This document shows positions 12,301-24,498 of a stretch of 64,000 nt of DNA, piece after piece. The DNA lies in NCBI RefSeq assembly GCF_005239225.2, contig NC_133284.1:29188339-29252338 (forward strand), given 5' to 3'. The notes under the pieces were generated by a model. That model worked only from the letters and a program-made list of their open reading frames with translations, did no database searches and was not told the DNA's origin. The position numbers were made by a program, and so were the translations under genes. Every line of letters starts with the position of its first letter. Position 1 is the first letter of the stretch. This DNA is from Populus alba. Lineage: Eukaryota; Streptophyta; Magnoliopsida; Malpighiales; Salicaceae.

Positions 12301-14748
12301 AAAAGCGAGCTGCAGAAGCTAGGAACTCAGTTCCTGCTAAATCTGCTGCAGAAGCTGTCCATCGAATGCTGACTAAGAAGGTAATTGGCATGGATAATAA
12401 GGGAAGTCACTGCAAGTTACTGTTATTTTGATTTGCAATAACAAAAGCTGCTAATTAATTTCACTGTTGGGGCAGCATTTAGCTGTGAAGTTTTAAGTTT
12501 TAACCATTGAAGATTAGTTGACTAACCATTTGAATGACAGAATTTGGAAATCAGACTCTAGGGTTGTTAACAGTGACATGTCACAGTTGGGTGTCTGTTT
12601 ATCAATTCTCTTAAGTGTATCCAACCAAAAAGCATCATCACATGGGATCTACAACCTGAACATCCTAAGTGGTCCCACTAAAGACCATTTCCTGGATAGA
12701 TGACAAACAAATATCCAGGTGGAGTGGGATATTAGAAAAAACACCTGCCTTCTGCTGCTTCATAACCAAAGGGCTGTTATATAATTATATTTTCCTCTTG
12801 TAGCTCATGCTGAAGAAGAAACGAAAGGATATAACGTAACTATCACCATAGCTTGCTGCTTTTGTTTGACTAATTATTTAGGATCTCTTTCACGTGGTTA
12901 GCTAAAGTCATTTCTTGCTCATCTTGTAATTTTCGTACTTTTTAGGGGCAGGAACCAAAGAAATGGTAGAATTGAAATCCTCTGTGAAGGTTTCTTATTT
13001 ACAATATTAGTGCGTGTTATGAACGTGCATGACACATGTTTTCCATGTAAATGTCACAACTAATATATTTTTTCTATCTTGTATTTAAGTTTTCTTTGTA
13101 ATCCCAAAGAAGAATTTATGGGCATATGCTTTATCTTTTGCTTACTGTGAATCTGATTATGATTTCTTTTGCAGAGAATCAGTTCGAAAATCAACTATGA
13201 TGTATTGGAGAAACTATTTGAGGAACCTGTATGTCATCGTATTCTTCTTTATATGCACATTATTCATTTCCTGTGTAAAAATCCCTTTCGGAGATCCTAT
13301 GTGTGTATCAAATTGGCAAATTGAACCTTGTGTAAATAATTTTGCGAATTGAACCCATCTTCGTTATATTTAGGCAATCCAATCTAACTACCTACAATGT
13401 TGACAGAACACATTTGCTATGCTAAAACTTGCTAAATTGAAAAATATTGGCCACGTGGCACTCAATTCTGAAAATGATTAAAAAAATAAAAATTTGAAAG
13501 AATGTAAAGGAAATAACACAAAAGAATCACACTTCTCTTTCTGTTTTCCACAAATTTGCATTTTTGAGGTTTTTAGGAGTCTCGTGACTCTTCAATGAAT
13601 CATAATTGGGACTAACCATCTCAGTCAATTGTGTGCCAAATGGTTAATATTCTCCACCTTAGCTAGCTTTAACATAGCAAATGGATTTATGTTAATAATT
13701 GAGGGGAGTTGGGATCAAAGGCCTTAAAAGTGATGAATATAGGATTGAATTCACAAAATTATTTACTCAGTGTTTGATTTGCCAATATGATACAAACTCA
13801 GGGTCTCTAAATGGGGTTTTCCTATTTTCTTTCCTACTTTTAATAGATCAAGTTTAGTTTAGTTTAGTTCCTGTGGGATATTTTTGAATGAGCATTTCCA
13901 TTTTGTGATCTAAAAGTATCACAAGGGAAAAGTTCAAATTTTCTTGTGATTTTGATGCATGTCTCGTTTCCATTTTCACTATTCAGTTGGTGCATATATA
14001 TATCACATTTTCAAGGATCTTTCTTGCGACTATGTTCAGTTGCAATCAGGAATAGTGTTTACTAATGAATGTATGACCATCTCTAACCCTTAGAATACTA
14101 AGCATCAAATAGTAAATCTAGTACTGTAAAGATCAAATTTTAGTTAGAGTAAAACAATAAATGAATTAAAGATCTTCCCTTGATTTTTTCTGTAAAGAAC
14201 CAACTTGAAGGACTGCTAGGTCTTTGTCATCCATGGTTTTGAAAGCACCCTTCAGTTACAATGGACTGTGCCTGAGTTTGAATGAACTGTTTCACACATT
14301 TTGTTGTCTATCCTTGGATAAGCAAATGAAATCTTTCACTCTCCTAGAGGAAGTGACAGTATCATTGCCTGTGTCATTTCAGATGCTCTAGTTTCTTATG
14401 CACAGGGACTATATTCCGTTTACTATTTTTTACTTTTCTAAGGATGAGCACCTAGCAACCCTAGAAGTATTGAAGGCTGCTTTGTTCCCTTTTAATATTC
14501 TGGATTGCGATGTGTTATTTTTACAGGAGGCTAAGGATGCCAAGAGACCGCGAACTGAATCACATCCTGACCCTGTTGAGAAGGTGCTGCATACAGATGG
14601 AAAAGATCACAAATTAGAGGATGCTAATGAAAATGATGGTTTGGGGCCACTGGATGAAAATGTGGATGATGCTGCTGGAGAAGCATATGATGATTTTCTT
14701 TATGACGAAAATGGTTCTGATGATGACTATGGTAACAGTTTATGGTAA
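333..14748 (+). CDS. BRF1: TFIIIB subunit BRF1 (B-related factor), 5' end outside the window
   Basis: BRF1 joins TBP and B'' to form TFIIIB, which recruits RNA polymerase III to tRNA and 5S genes in the nucleus. Visible exons: 333-389, 493-605, 1135-1214, 1336-1422, 2518-2598, 5632-5790, 5877-5963, 7621-7693, 7785-7903, 9009-9089, 9617-9754, 12291-12380, 13175-13228, 14527-14748. All join in frame with GT..AG introns and give 479 residues ending DDDYGNSLW. The first visible exons encode the second cyclin-like repeat (KPYLLIDFSNYLQ, YVLGAVFLQLCKVLNLTEH, TGRRPSALWGAALYI, LTKR-like TLSKRLIEF). A short C-rich stretch (CQHKG, FGLCKDCYA) follows, then the TBP-binding BRF1 domain from about residue 280 (DIDDAEVDSYL, EEKRYKKIIWEEMN). 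The zinc ribbon and first cyclin repeat must lie upstream of base 1. Introns are long (up to 2.5 kb) and hold repeats. Exon borders are my reading; the family call is firm. Confidence 0.93.
3577..3593. repeat. (AT)n microsatellite
   Basis: About eight AT dinucleotides in a BRF1 intron. Confidence 0.9.
3911..4195. repeat. 131-bp tandem duplication in a BRF1 intron
   Basis: Two adjacent diverged units, 3940-4070 and 4071-about 4195, both begin TTATTTAG and share the order TACTAGGT.TACTCTA, GGCATGGTTAATGGA (second copy AGCATGGTAATGGA), CTGAAA.TCTATTTTG. A partial third copy of the GTTCTGTTAGGCATGG segment precedes them at 3911-3939. The block lies inside the 3-kb intron between the exons ending 2598 and starting 5632. 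I recognise no protein or transposon ends in it, so its origin is unknown. Confidence 0.8.
6863..7126. mobile_element. hAT-type MITE with 8-bp target-site duplication, in a BRF1 intron
   Basis: A 264-bp element starts TAAGGATGGCAA and ends TTACCATCCCTG, so its ends are imperfect inverted repeats of the CAGGGATGGCAA kind known from plant hAT elements. It is flanked by an exact 8-bp direct repeat TCTCTTAT at 6855-6862 and 7127-7134, the duplication size of hAT transposases. Inside are repeated blocks of GGATAGGGTATGGATAT and its complement-like partner ACCCGACCCA. It has no coding capacity and would need a transposase from elsewhere. Confidence 0.85.
13278..13821. mobile_element. Foldback element with arms of about 190 bp, in the last BRF1 intron
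   Basis: The left arm (13281-about 13480) and right arm (about 13625-13821) are inverted, diverged copies. Matches to the reverse complement of the right arm include GTATCAAATTGGCAAAT against GTATCATATTGGCAAAT, GTAAATAATTTTG against GTAAATAATTTTG, and CATTTGCTATG against CATTTGCTATG. About 150 bp of unpaired centre separates them. No open frame or transposase is present. The structure fits a non-autonomous long-terminal-inverted-repeat element, perhaps derived from a Mutator-like family. I could not find a clear target duplication, so the class is not certain. Confidence 0.8.
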
Positions 14749-17500
14749 AAGTTTTGATGATTGCTAATCACTGAAGACAGTTGTTCTTTTAACACTCTTC
14801 TGAAACTTTGGAGCCTAAAGGGAGCAGAATGTTTGGAAAGGATCAGAATTGATTTGTTGATACATTCATCCCTCGGGCTGTTAGGCTATCTTCACAAGGT
14901 ATCCACAATTCAGCACATTTCTCTTTTGCAGCACTCCTCAGCAGTAGTGTTGTTTGTTTGTACACTAGAGTGATTATCTTTGTTTTTTCTTTTTTTTTCT
15001 TTTTGTAAAATTGGTTTGTCAATAGTTTCTATTGCTAGTGATTTCGAATATTGATTTATTAGAACACAAGTTTTCCAGACCCGTTTTATCCTTGAGAAAA
15101 TTCTGGGATAAACACCAGTCTTCGCTATAAATCTAAAGTCTAGGGACACTAGATTGTATTCTGTACTCCTAGTTAACTCGGTAGGAAGATAAAAATTTAT
15201 AGTTCTGTATTGACTAAACTCAACTTAAACTACTTGGTTGCTATTTTCTGTGTGCATGCTTGCGCCATTATGTATGTCCTCTGGAATTGGATATGTACAT
15301 TGAAAGTATCCTTCTTTTGTTAAAATTGTTGATTAAATTAACATAAGACATCTATATCTTGGTTGTGGAAAGATTTGAATGTGATTTTGTGTTTTCTTTT
15401 TTGCTTCCTTCTTAATTTCAACTGATGCTGTATTCTTTTTTATTTTTGAAATTTAAGTGTTTCGTCGGTGTTTTTTTCTCTCTTTATTTCTTTAATCTTA
15501 ATGTTGGGGTAGTGTTGGAATCAAGTGAACATTTCTAATCACGACTTTGGTTAAATTTGGTCAACCCAAGTTTTTCATTAATGTTTTTTATCCCTTCCCT
15601 CTTTCTGTGTCTCCCTCTCTCTTTTCTTTCTCGCACCACCACACTCGACCGACCCTTCTTTCTTCGCCAAACTTCGGCTAGCAAAGCAGTATCTCCTTCG
15701 CCTGCAACAAGGCCCCCTTTTCTGCCTAGTCATCTTCAGATTTCCTTTGATCTACGCCAGAAACTGATGACTCCGTGATAAAAACTACAGCAACAAGTAG
15801 CAACCACGACCACCAGCGATACAACAGGTTGTAGAATAATTTTTTTGAATTCTGAATTTGGTTTAATGACTTTTTTCAATCCAGAACATGTTTTGCGTTT
15901 TTAAAACTATCTCTTGTGCGGTTAAATTGACGTATAGTATAGACTGAATCTAGACAGAAGGATTTAACTTTTATATATAAAAAAAAATAGTTCAAAATAC
16001 TCAAATAAAAAAAAACGAAGGTTAGGAGTTGAATTCAGTAACTTTCTTAGTAATCAACCGCAGAAGAGGTATGTATGTGTCGAACAGTGATAAACGTTCG
16101 TTATTTGAAGTGAAAGGTAACACCCATTAATTTGGGATTTGACATATCTTGCGTTCAAACATAAGGAAGTTACAGGGGCTAGCAATTTGGAGCAGACATC
16201 TCGTAGTTGCAACACCAAAGCTTCTCGGAGATTGAGACACAGAGGCATGGAGAAGCAAGGCGCTACCGATTAGTGTACTGTTGTCAGCCCACACTGGACC
16301 TGTCAAATCTGCGAGACATCCTTTGCGGGCTCAAAATGGATAATACTTTATGTGGACTGGGCTAAATCCATCTCAACAAGCCACCTCAATTGAATGTCTT
16401 TTCGAACGTGTTTACTGTTTATGTGTCGTCTGTGGATGCGGGCCTGCCAGTAAGAGTGGCTAGCCATATATCTAGTCTCAATGCTCTCAAGTCTCACCTG
16501 CTGCTGCATATAGTTGACCCAGAAGCGAACTTTAGCTCTTGCACAAGATTGTCTTCCATCGTAATAATTTTTTATTTTTTAAAAATTATTTTCAACATCA
16601 TCACATCAAAATAATTTAATAACATAAAATAAAACTAATTTAATAAAAACTGCTCATTGACTATATATTTGGTGGGTTTCAGTATGGGATGAGCTTGGTT
16701 TAATCATTGATGATTATTGATGGGCGTGGAGAATAATAGAGGCTACTCGTTGTAGAATTTGGAATCTCATTTTCGTAATGTTAGTTCAATAATTCCTAAT
16801 ATCATCTTGTAGCTTGCTGCCTTAAGGTTGAAGATATGTTTTCCTAACCTATACCTACAGAATGACAGTGAATCGGATACGAAATAAAATTGTGAAAGCA
16901 TGGACCTGATTGCAAGAAATACTAAAATGTCTTCTGTGCATAATTGAGAGACCGACAAATTTCATTCAATTCGAGGACCGCCCACTCTTTCAACGTTAAC
17001 TCCATTGCATAGTGTTCGAATCATCAAACCTAGTAAATTCCGATAAAGTTTAATGCAATAATCACATTTACCCCACCTGTCCTGTGGCCTTTAATAGTGT
17101 TTTTCAAAAAGTTAATTTTTAAAAAGGAATTATTTTGATATGTAATGTTAAAAATATAAATTATTATTCTAATTTTTTATTTTTTAAAAATACCCCTCCA
17201 ATTTAAAAGAAGCTTTTTAGTGTCCAGAGAAAAAAAAAACAGAGGGGGAGAGGAAGAGGGAGGTGAATGGCAATGCAAGGGCCGTACATATAATTTGTTT
17301 CTTTATTATCACTGCAGCGCTGTCGTCAGAGCAGTTACAAATAATATGGGCTGCCTCGGCATACGAGACATATGGACCTGGTCGGTGACTTTTTTAATGG
17401 TGCCAAATATTTTCGCGGATGGGCATCCACATGATCAAGTTGTCTACAACACCAAGGCTCATACCTTTGAGCAAGCCAACGGATTCTCGACAGAGATGGC

Positions 17501-17527
<27 letters not shown>
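17501..17527. repeat. (TA)n microsatellite
   Basis: Thirteen or so TA dinucleotides directly after an island of balanced base composition. Confidence 0.9.
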
Positions 17528-17531
<4 letters not shown>

Positions 17532-19572
17532 TTTTTTGTAAGAACATTAAATGAATAATATATATAATATATTACAATCAACTTCTAAACCTAATTTATT
17601 TATTGAAAAAACATTTTTAACTAATAAAATTTTGTAAAATATTTTATATATAGCTAATTCATTCATGATACCATTGAGTTAGTTCAACCATTAATATAAT
17701 TAGTTTTTTATCTTTTGCATGATTGCATCATCGTCACCTCCATTGCTATAAACCTATAGTTATTATCAACGTTATTTTTATCGATGACTTATCATTGCTA
17801 TTATTATTATTTATTTGTTCTAACATAGCTATTGTTTTCATTACCTCCTCTACCTCATTAAAATTTAAATTTTGATAAAAAAAAAAATTGTTGAAATTCA
17901 ATGTTGAAACGTGCCTCATGCCTCATTTATTTCATGAAAAGTGATTTCATGTAAACCATTTTCTAAATTGTTTTATATTTGTTTGTTATTAAAAAAATTA
18001 ATCAACGAGAAAAACACTTTTCAATAAAAAAAAATTTAACTTATTTTTTAGAAAATTATTTTTCTCTTTATGTTTTGTGGAAGACACTTTTTAAAAGTTG
18101 TGAAAAAATTAGAAATGTTATGTTATTTACTGATTATATCAAATTTGATCCTCAAACTTTTTATTACTATATATTTTATTTTGAATTTTTTTTTTCTAAT
18201 TTCATCCTTGGAATTTAATTTTTATATCAATTTTATTCTTAAATTTTATGATTGTTATTTGCTTTTTTCTTATCATTTTTTTATTGTTATTTTTTTTTTG
18301 AAATAATTTATAAAATTGTAATTTTTTTTAATTTCATCATCTTTTAATTTTTTTATCTGTTACATTTGATCTTTTTTATTTTGATTGTTATTTATTTTAT
18401 TTTAGATAATTTATAAAATTAGATTTGTTTTCAATTTTATTCTCATTCAACTTTTTTAATTTATAAGATTTGTTTCTTATTATTTTAATAAATTTTTAAA
18501 AAATATTAACAATTTATTTTTCATAACATAATTAAATACTGTAAAATATTTTGCAACTTATTTTTCAAGGTACTATAAAATATTATAAAATAATTTATTT
18601 TTCAAAAAAAACAACCTCCAAACAAACAAACATGTACTTAATCTTTATCCCCCAATCAACTTTAATGATTACACAACTTCAAGTTTCTTGTATTCTTTTC
18701 CTTCAATGACCCAAATCCACACAGCTTCGGTGACTTTTGATTCCAATGGCATCATGGATGAAAAGGTTTATCATTTTGCTGTTGAACTTGGAGGGAAAAT
18801 ATCTCCCAATGGATGATCCTACTCGATTTCGGCGATGACATTAACGATGTTCTCCGGTAACATCATGTGGCTCCAAGACCAAATCCCTGCCTCCAAATAA
18901 ATCTTCAATTCCAATCATTCCTCCTCCATTTTTTTAAAAAAAAAAACACTAAAAAGTAACCCAGACCCAAACACACACTCAAGTTTAGATCAGAACAATA
19001 ATAATAATAAAAAAAAAAACCTCTTGAAATCTTTCTAAAATCTAAAAGCTGCATCAAAACCAGTGGGAAGTGATCTGTGATGATCATCAGATCAAGTTCT
19101 TCGTATACCGATGATATTCTTTCCACCTGAAGAATCCAGCGCAACCTGCATGTCGAAATATACGCATAGCTCACATGATCCCTTCTTGTCTTTTCCCCCG
19201 GGGATGAACATGCCTGCTCACTGCGTATTTAATTTCTCATTTCTCGAGCAACCAATGAGCAGAGAGAGCGACGGAAAAGAAATGCTTGCCAGTTGCTGGT
19301 CATTAGCTTCGAATTGAATATGAAGGGCTAATCATGGCATAATCTGTGACGCAATCATCCTATAAACTCCAAAAGCCTCCTTGGTGCTCAGCATTTTGTG
19401 CGTTTGTACTGCTGCTAAGTTTGGATTCTTCGACGATCATTTATCACGGGCAACAACTGTGATATTTTTCTAATATACCTTGGACTTTTTCCTTGATCTT
19501 ATAAATTCCTTTGACATTTCAAATCATTATCTTAATGCTGATCAGATATATACAAAACTTAGCTCTGATATT

Positions 19573-19770
19573 TATGTGTTTTAAAAGTATTTTTTTAAAA
19601 AAATTATTTATTTATTTTAAATTAATATTTTTTTTATTTTTTAAATTATTTTGATATGTTAATATCAAAAATTATTTTTAAAAATAAAAAATTTATTTTA
19701 ATATATTTCTAAATAAAAAATATTTTAAAAAATAATTACAGTTATATTTTCAAATAAACTCTAACTCATA
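19573..19770. repeat. AT-rich short dispersed element, copy 1
   Basis: Shares the family pattern: a TTTTAAAAGTATTTTTT left end, a core reading AATTATTTTGATATGTTAAT, a TTATTTTAATATATTTCT block, and a right end AATATTTTAAAAAATAATTAC followed by TTTTCAAATAAACTC. It has no coding capacity. It looks like a MITE or SINE-sized element. Confidence 0.6.
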
Positions 19771-19904
19771 TAGTTGATTGATCATGTGATCTTGCAGGAG
19801 AGTTCATCTCATCTGATTTTTTTTATTAAGAATAAAATTGTGTTTTCACTCTTATAACCCATAATAAATCATGACATATGTATAGTGCTTTTTCAAAACC
19901 TCTA

Positions 19905-20075
19905 GCTGTGTTTGGAAAAGTGGGTAAATAAATTTTTTTTTAATTTTTTTAATTTTTAGATTGTTTTGAAGTGTTTATTTTAAAAATATTTTTTAAAAAA
20001 AAAACATCATTTTAATACATTTCAGTACAACAAACACTTTAAAAATCAATTATGACCACACTTTCAAATATACTA
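19905..20075. repeat. AT-rich short dispersed element, copy 2
   Basis: Runs from GTGTTTGGAAAAGTGGG to ACCACACTTTCAAATAT, which are imperfect inverted ends. The interior holds AGATTGTTTTGAAGTGTT and CATTTTAATACATTTCAGTA, as in the other copies. Confidence 0.6.
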
Positions 20076-20544
20076 ATAATTATTAATAAAAAATAATTTT
20101 TAAATTACAACCTAGAATTAAAAGTTATTTTCCATAATTCATGCAAAATGGGATGCCAATGAACCGCACTCGGGCCATAATTCCTCGATTTCAGAAGGAA
20201 TTAGTCATGATTTTTGGAAACATAGGATCATTATGATATACATTGGGATCTACCAGGCAATAATAATGTACGCTCCATTTTCGTCCTCTTTTATTGATTT
20301 CTCTTTTCTTTACCCCTTTTTCTCATCTTTCCATGGTTCAAAGGCAACACTTTTCAACTTGATGCCAACCACTTTCATTAAAGCAAATTATTTTTCAAAA
20401 ACTTGGCTGCTGATTCGGAAATAATTGGACACTCTTCAAGAATTGCCGTATAATAATATCTGGAACATGACAAGACCCACCTACCTTTCATTTAAGAGAA
20501 AGCGATGGTATCCTATGAATATGCCTTAATATTCATGCATCTCC

Positions 20545-20720
20545 TCTTGGTATATTTGGGATGTTTTGGAGTTTGATATTTATTTTTTTTAAGATATTTT
20601 TTATATAAAAATACATTAAAATAATATATTTTTAATTTTTTAAAATTTATTTTTTTTATCATCACGTTAAAATGATTTAAAAAATATATATTGAAAAAAT
20701 ATTGTGTGTAGAAGGGACCT
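20545..20720. repeat. AT-rich short dispersed element, copy 3 (opposite orientation)
   Basis: Carries AAAATACATTAAAATAATAT followed by CATCACGTTAAAATGATTTA, the reverse complement of the order seen in copies 1 and 2. Confidence 0.6.
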
Positions 20721-20889
20721 TGATTAATTATGACCTAGGCATATTCCATGAATTACTTGAGAATCATGTTTTTTTTTTGGAACCCTAACATGATGAAGTG
20801 ATGATATGAATAAAATGATATCCTTGTGAACAAAAAGGTAAAACGTGTGGAGTATTAATTGCCTTAAAGAAATGTCCTTTGATTTTTTA

Positions 20890-21010
20890 AAAAATAAACA
20901 TAATGTTTTATAGTGTGGTATAATTTTTTTTTAATTTAAAATAATATTTTTAATACTAACACATCAAAACTATTAAAAACACACACAAAAAAAATATTTG
21001 AAGAGCATAA
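20890..21010. repeat. AT-rich short dispersed element, partial copy 4
   Basis: Contains AATAATATTTTTAATACTAA followed by CACATCAAAACTATTAAAAA, the core of the family. The outer ends are not clear. Confidence 0.5.
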
Positions 21011-21024
21011 ATAACCATTAACAA

Positions 21025-21195
21025 TAAGAGGGTATTTAGAAATATAGTAATGTTTTTTTTTAAAATACTTTTTGTTTAGAAATATATTGAAATAATATTT
21101 TTTAAAAATATATTTTTGATATCAATATATTAAAATGATCTAAAAATATTTAAAAAAATTAATTTTTTTTTTAAAAAAAGCACTCCAACATTTTG
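21025..21195. repeat. AT-rich short dispersed element, copy 5
   Basis: Contains GAAATATATTGAAATAATAT, then GATATCAATATATTAAAATG, ending in a run of AAAAAAAGCACTCC. Orientation matches copy 3. Confidence 0.6.
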
Positions 21196-21584
21196 GGATT
21201 GGGGTGAGAAGATTTTTCAGCTTGCCACGTTATTGATGTGCCACTTTTCATAAAATCATTTCATTAGGATGGATTAGTTATTATAGTGTATAGCCTTATT
21301 ATTTTTTTCTTAATCTGGACCGAATTAATATATTTAATTTTGATACATGAAATTTAATAAAAGAAATATATGTATAAATATTAGGTCCAGGCTGTCAGTC
21401 TGGACACTGGTTATATAAGCATGCGTCATGAATCTAATCTATCTTTTTAAACATGGGAAAACACCTTTTTCATCCCCTCTAGATTAGCTCCCTATCCTAA
21501 GTACCAAAAAAGTTGACGAGATCATGAAAGAGGGAATGCTTTACAAGATAAATTTTAATTAAACATGGGAAAATTTTTTATATG

Positions 21585-21715
21585 ATTTTTGGATTTTTAT
21601 ATATACTGATATAAAAAATAATTTTTTAAAAAAATAAAAAAATATATTATTTTAATGTATTTCAGTATAAAAAATATTTTAAAAAATAATTACAACCTTC
21701 TAAAAATACATCTCA
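21585..21715. repeat. AT-rich short dispersed element, partial copy 6
   Basis: Contains ATTATTTTAATGTATTTCAG and AAATATTTTAAAAAATAATT, which match copies 1 and 2. The left end is lost or diverged. Confidence 0.5.
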
Positions 21716-24199
21716 TAATTGGAAAAATTGATGAAAGGTGATTAAAAATATTTAAATAAAAAATATTTTTGTGAGCATGATTACTATAATTTTAATACAT
21801 CCTTTGATTTTTTGTTAGTGATATTTTACCTTGTTTAAGATTCTTGTTTCCTGTTCTTATCTTTTTCTGCACGAGTTTTTTTTTTCTTTGCAATAAAGAC
21901 TCTACATAATTACTAATTAATCAATCTTCAAATCACGTCCTCGATAAAATATGTGTCAGAATAATAAAGTAGCGAAGTTATTGGTGAATTATTGAAAAAT
22001 AGTACTTCTCATTTTCATTTTTGATGGGGAAATTGTAAATTTAATTTTCTTTTTGGAGTCTTAAGCACAATTTAAGGTTTATATAAAAACTACATGAAAA
22101 ATAAATAATATTTTTAGCTTTTAATAAGTATTTTAATGCTAGGTTCTTGTAAATTATAAGTTGTTAAGTATCTAATTTTTAAAGATAATTTAGACAAATC
22201 ATCAGTAAAAAAATCTTTTAAATTTTTTTAATTAAGAGAGATTGCTATATTTTTTTTTGTGTGTTTTATGTGTTTTTATATTGTATTCTACTCACCTTGT
22301 CAAATGCATAAATTTCTATTTATAGGAAAAACTTAAAAACTTTATAAATAGCAAAATATTAATTTGTTTTAAATAATATCATATGTATTATTTTAAGCTA
22401 ATTTTATAAATTTATTCAATTAAGTTCTTACTTTGTTGTTTATATGTCTAGAATTATAATCTCATGTATTAATTACATTATAGTCTTTGATTTCTAAAAT
22501 TTATTTGCAAGCAAGTCACATTTGATTGGTCATCCTGTTTTATTTTTTCGATCAATGGTTTTTACGTGTGTAACCCATAAGGTCTCATAATAAGTTGGCC
22601 AAAATATAAATTATAATTTTGAATAAAATACAATTAAGTAAATTAAATAAATTTATTTATTATCAATAAAATAATTGATTGATTTATATTTAAAGATAAA
22701 GTACAATGTTTAACCTAACTATCATGATTCTTAAAATATTATAAAAGTTAGAGGTGATTTGACTTAATCTTTTAATGATCAATTTTTTAGTGTGATTATT
22801 ATTCATTTATCAACAATGTTTCAATTTAGACATCGTAGCATAAAATATATCTACTTTGTCAACTCATGTTTATTCTCAACATCATGGTCACTTAATATTT
22901 TTAATTCACTCAAAGGGAAGAATTATCTCTTGATTACTTAAATGCCTTCATATAGTTTTATGATATATATATTTGTTATCCTTTATTAAAATAACGTGTA
23001 GCAGGATAAAAAAAATATTACTCTTTATATAAAGATAAATAAGAGATATTAATTATAAAGATCACTTACACAAATTTCACCCAAGCCTTTCTATAAAAAC
23101 ATATGATCTCTTCATATTGAATTCTTATGCGGTTTATTTTAGTATATATGTTATCCGATAAATACCTATACATTGATTTTATGAATATCTCATATTTCAG
23201 CTTATGAGAATAACTATTTTATTTTATATAAAAAAAAACAAGACATATATCAATTTCAACAACTCTAATTAATGTTCAGTTTTAATAAAGTATAAATCAA
23301 GAACATTAAAAAAAATGCTTTGCTGCAATAAGAATCTCGTGATTATAACAACTTTATAATTTCATTTGCAAAGTTTTTTTTTTTCAATAACTTTATCTTT
23401 ACTCTATATTCATTAATCAAATATTAAATTAATTAATAAAATATTTGATGAATATTAAAAATAAATACATCTTTATCAATAAATTAAATGTATTTATATA
23501 AACAAAGTCAATGTTACATATAATCAATTGATTGATTACAAGCCATACATACTAATAATTTTTTCATTTATTTGTAATTTTTTTTTATATTTTAAATATA
23601 AGCAATTGATTTTTAATTTACTTGTAAAACATGCACGGGTATGTTTTTTTTTTTTTTTAATTTTTTTTTATTAAAATACACAAGTCAACTATTTTTCTTT
23701 ATATTTAGAGAATTCTTTTGTATCATGGGAAACTTCGTACCAAGATCTGAAAGCTTTCTTGATTTTCAATTAAAAAAAATTATATTTCTGCTAAAAAAAT
23801 AAAAAAATTAAACTACAAACTACAAATTTCCTCAATTCTTGTCAGAGAGCGGTACTCTAAACAAGTTTAATAATAAGTGCTAGTATAATAATTAACCTTT
23901 TTTAATCAAGTAATCATCCATGTCCAGAGCCCAATCCAATCATCGGAATGCACGTGGACCCACACTGGGACCCGCCACCTCCCTCGCAATATGCATCAAG
24001 CTTTAACATGTCGTTTTTGAAGCATCAATGGAAAGAAGAAAAAACAAACAAATAAGGTATCAAGTGGGGACCACGAACATACCATCACCCGCCATCTTGA
24101 CTGTGATCACCTGATCTCATCAGCCCCTGCTTTCACCTTTTCTTGGCCGTCTGATGAAAATGATTTGCTCTCTCCCACCCTCACCCCCTTCTCTCTAAC

Positions 24200-24498
24200 T
24201 ACTCTTCACTTTGACTCTTAACAAACAAAACAAACAAGTTCCAGCCAGAAAACACAATATCTCTCTCTAAAGAGCTCTCTCTCTCTGCCTTTCTGTACTT
24301 TTCATCAGTTTTTAGCTTAGAAAAAAGATAAGGCATTAATACTTTGCAGTGTTTTCCCTTTTTCCCTCTCTATGACTGCTCTGATCTCTCTGTTAGTATC
24401 CTGGATCAAGCCAGCACCGACACGTATTGCTCTGTGTTAAAGAGGCTTATGGTGCTGTTAATGATATCTTATTGTTCTGCATTTCACACCTGAACTGG
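24200..24498 (+). promoter_or_regulatory. Probable leader exon and promoter-proximal region of the DUF3527 gene
   Basis: A CT-rich stretch (TCTCTCTCTAAAGAGCTCTC and similar) at about 24258-24290 is typical of plant 5' UTRs. A good donor, ACTGG|GTATGT, lies at 24498/24499. An acceptor TTCAG lies at 26692, just before a 151-nt segment leading to the start codon at 26844. I infer a leader exon here and a 2.2-kb leader intron (24499-26692). The transcription start is not determined. Confidence 0.45.

Larger units (their letters stand above)
14749..24200. other. 9.4-kb gene-poor, AT-rich intergenic region
   Basis: The first few hundred bases are the BRF1 3' UTR. Beyond it no gene can be supported. 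The tract holds several copies of an AT-rich short element (listed separately), a (TA)n microsatellite, and an extremely AT-rich stretch at about 17900-18630. Islands of more even base composition lie at about 15600-15840, 16390-16560, 17280-17500, 18720-18900 and 19110-19320. These may be relics of older genes or transposons; frames in them are short or broken and I recognise no protein. From 22000 to 23900 I see only AT-rich sequence. Confidence 0.7.

Noticed and set aside
15557..15778. 73-codon frame in a CT-rich patch
   Set aside because: The composition (CCTCTTTCT runs) resembles untranslated leader or old repeat DNA, and no downstream exons were found.
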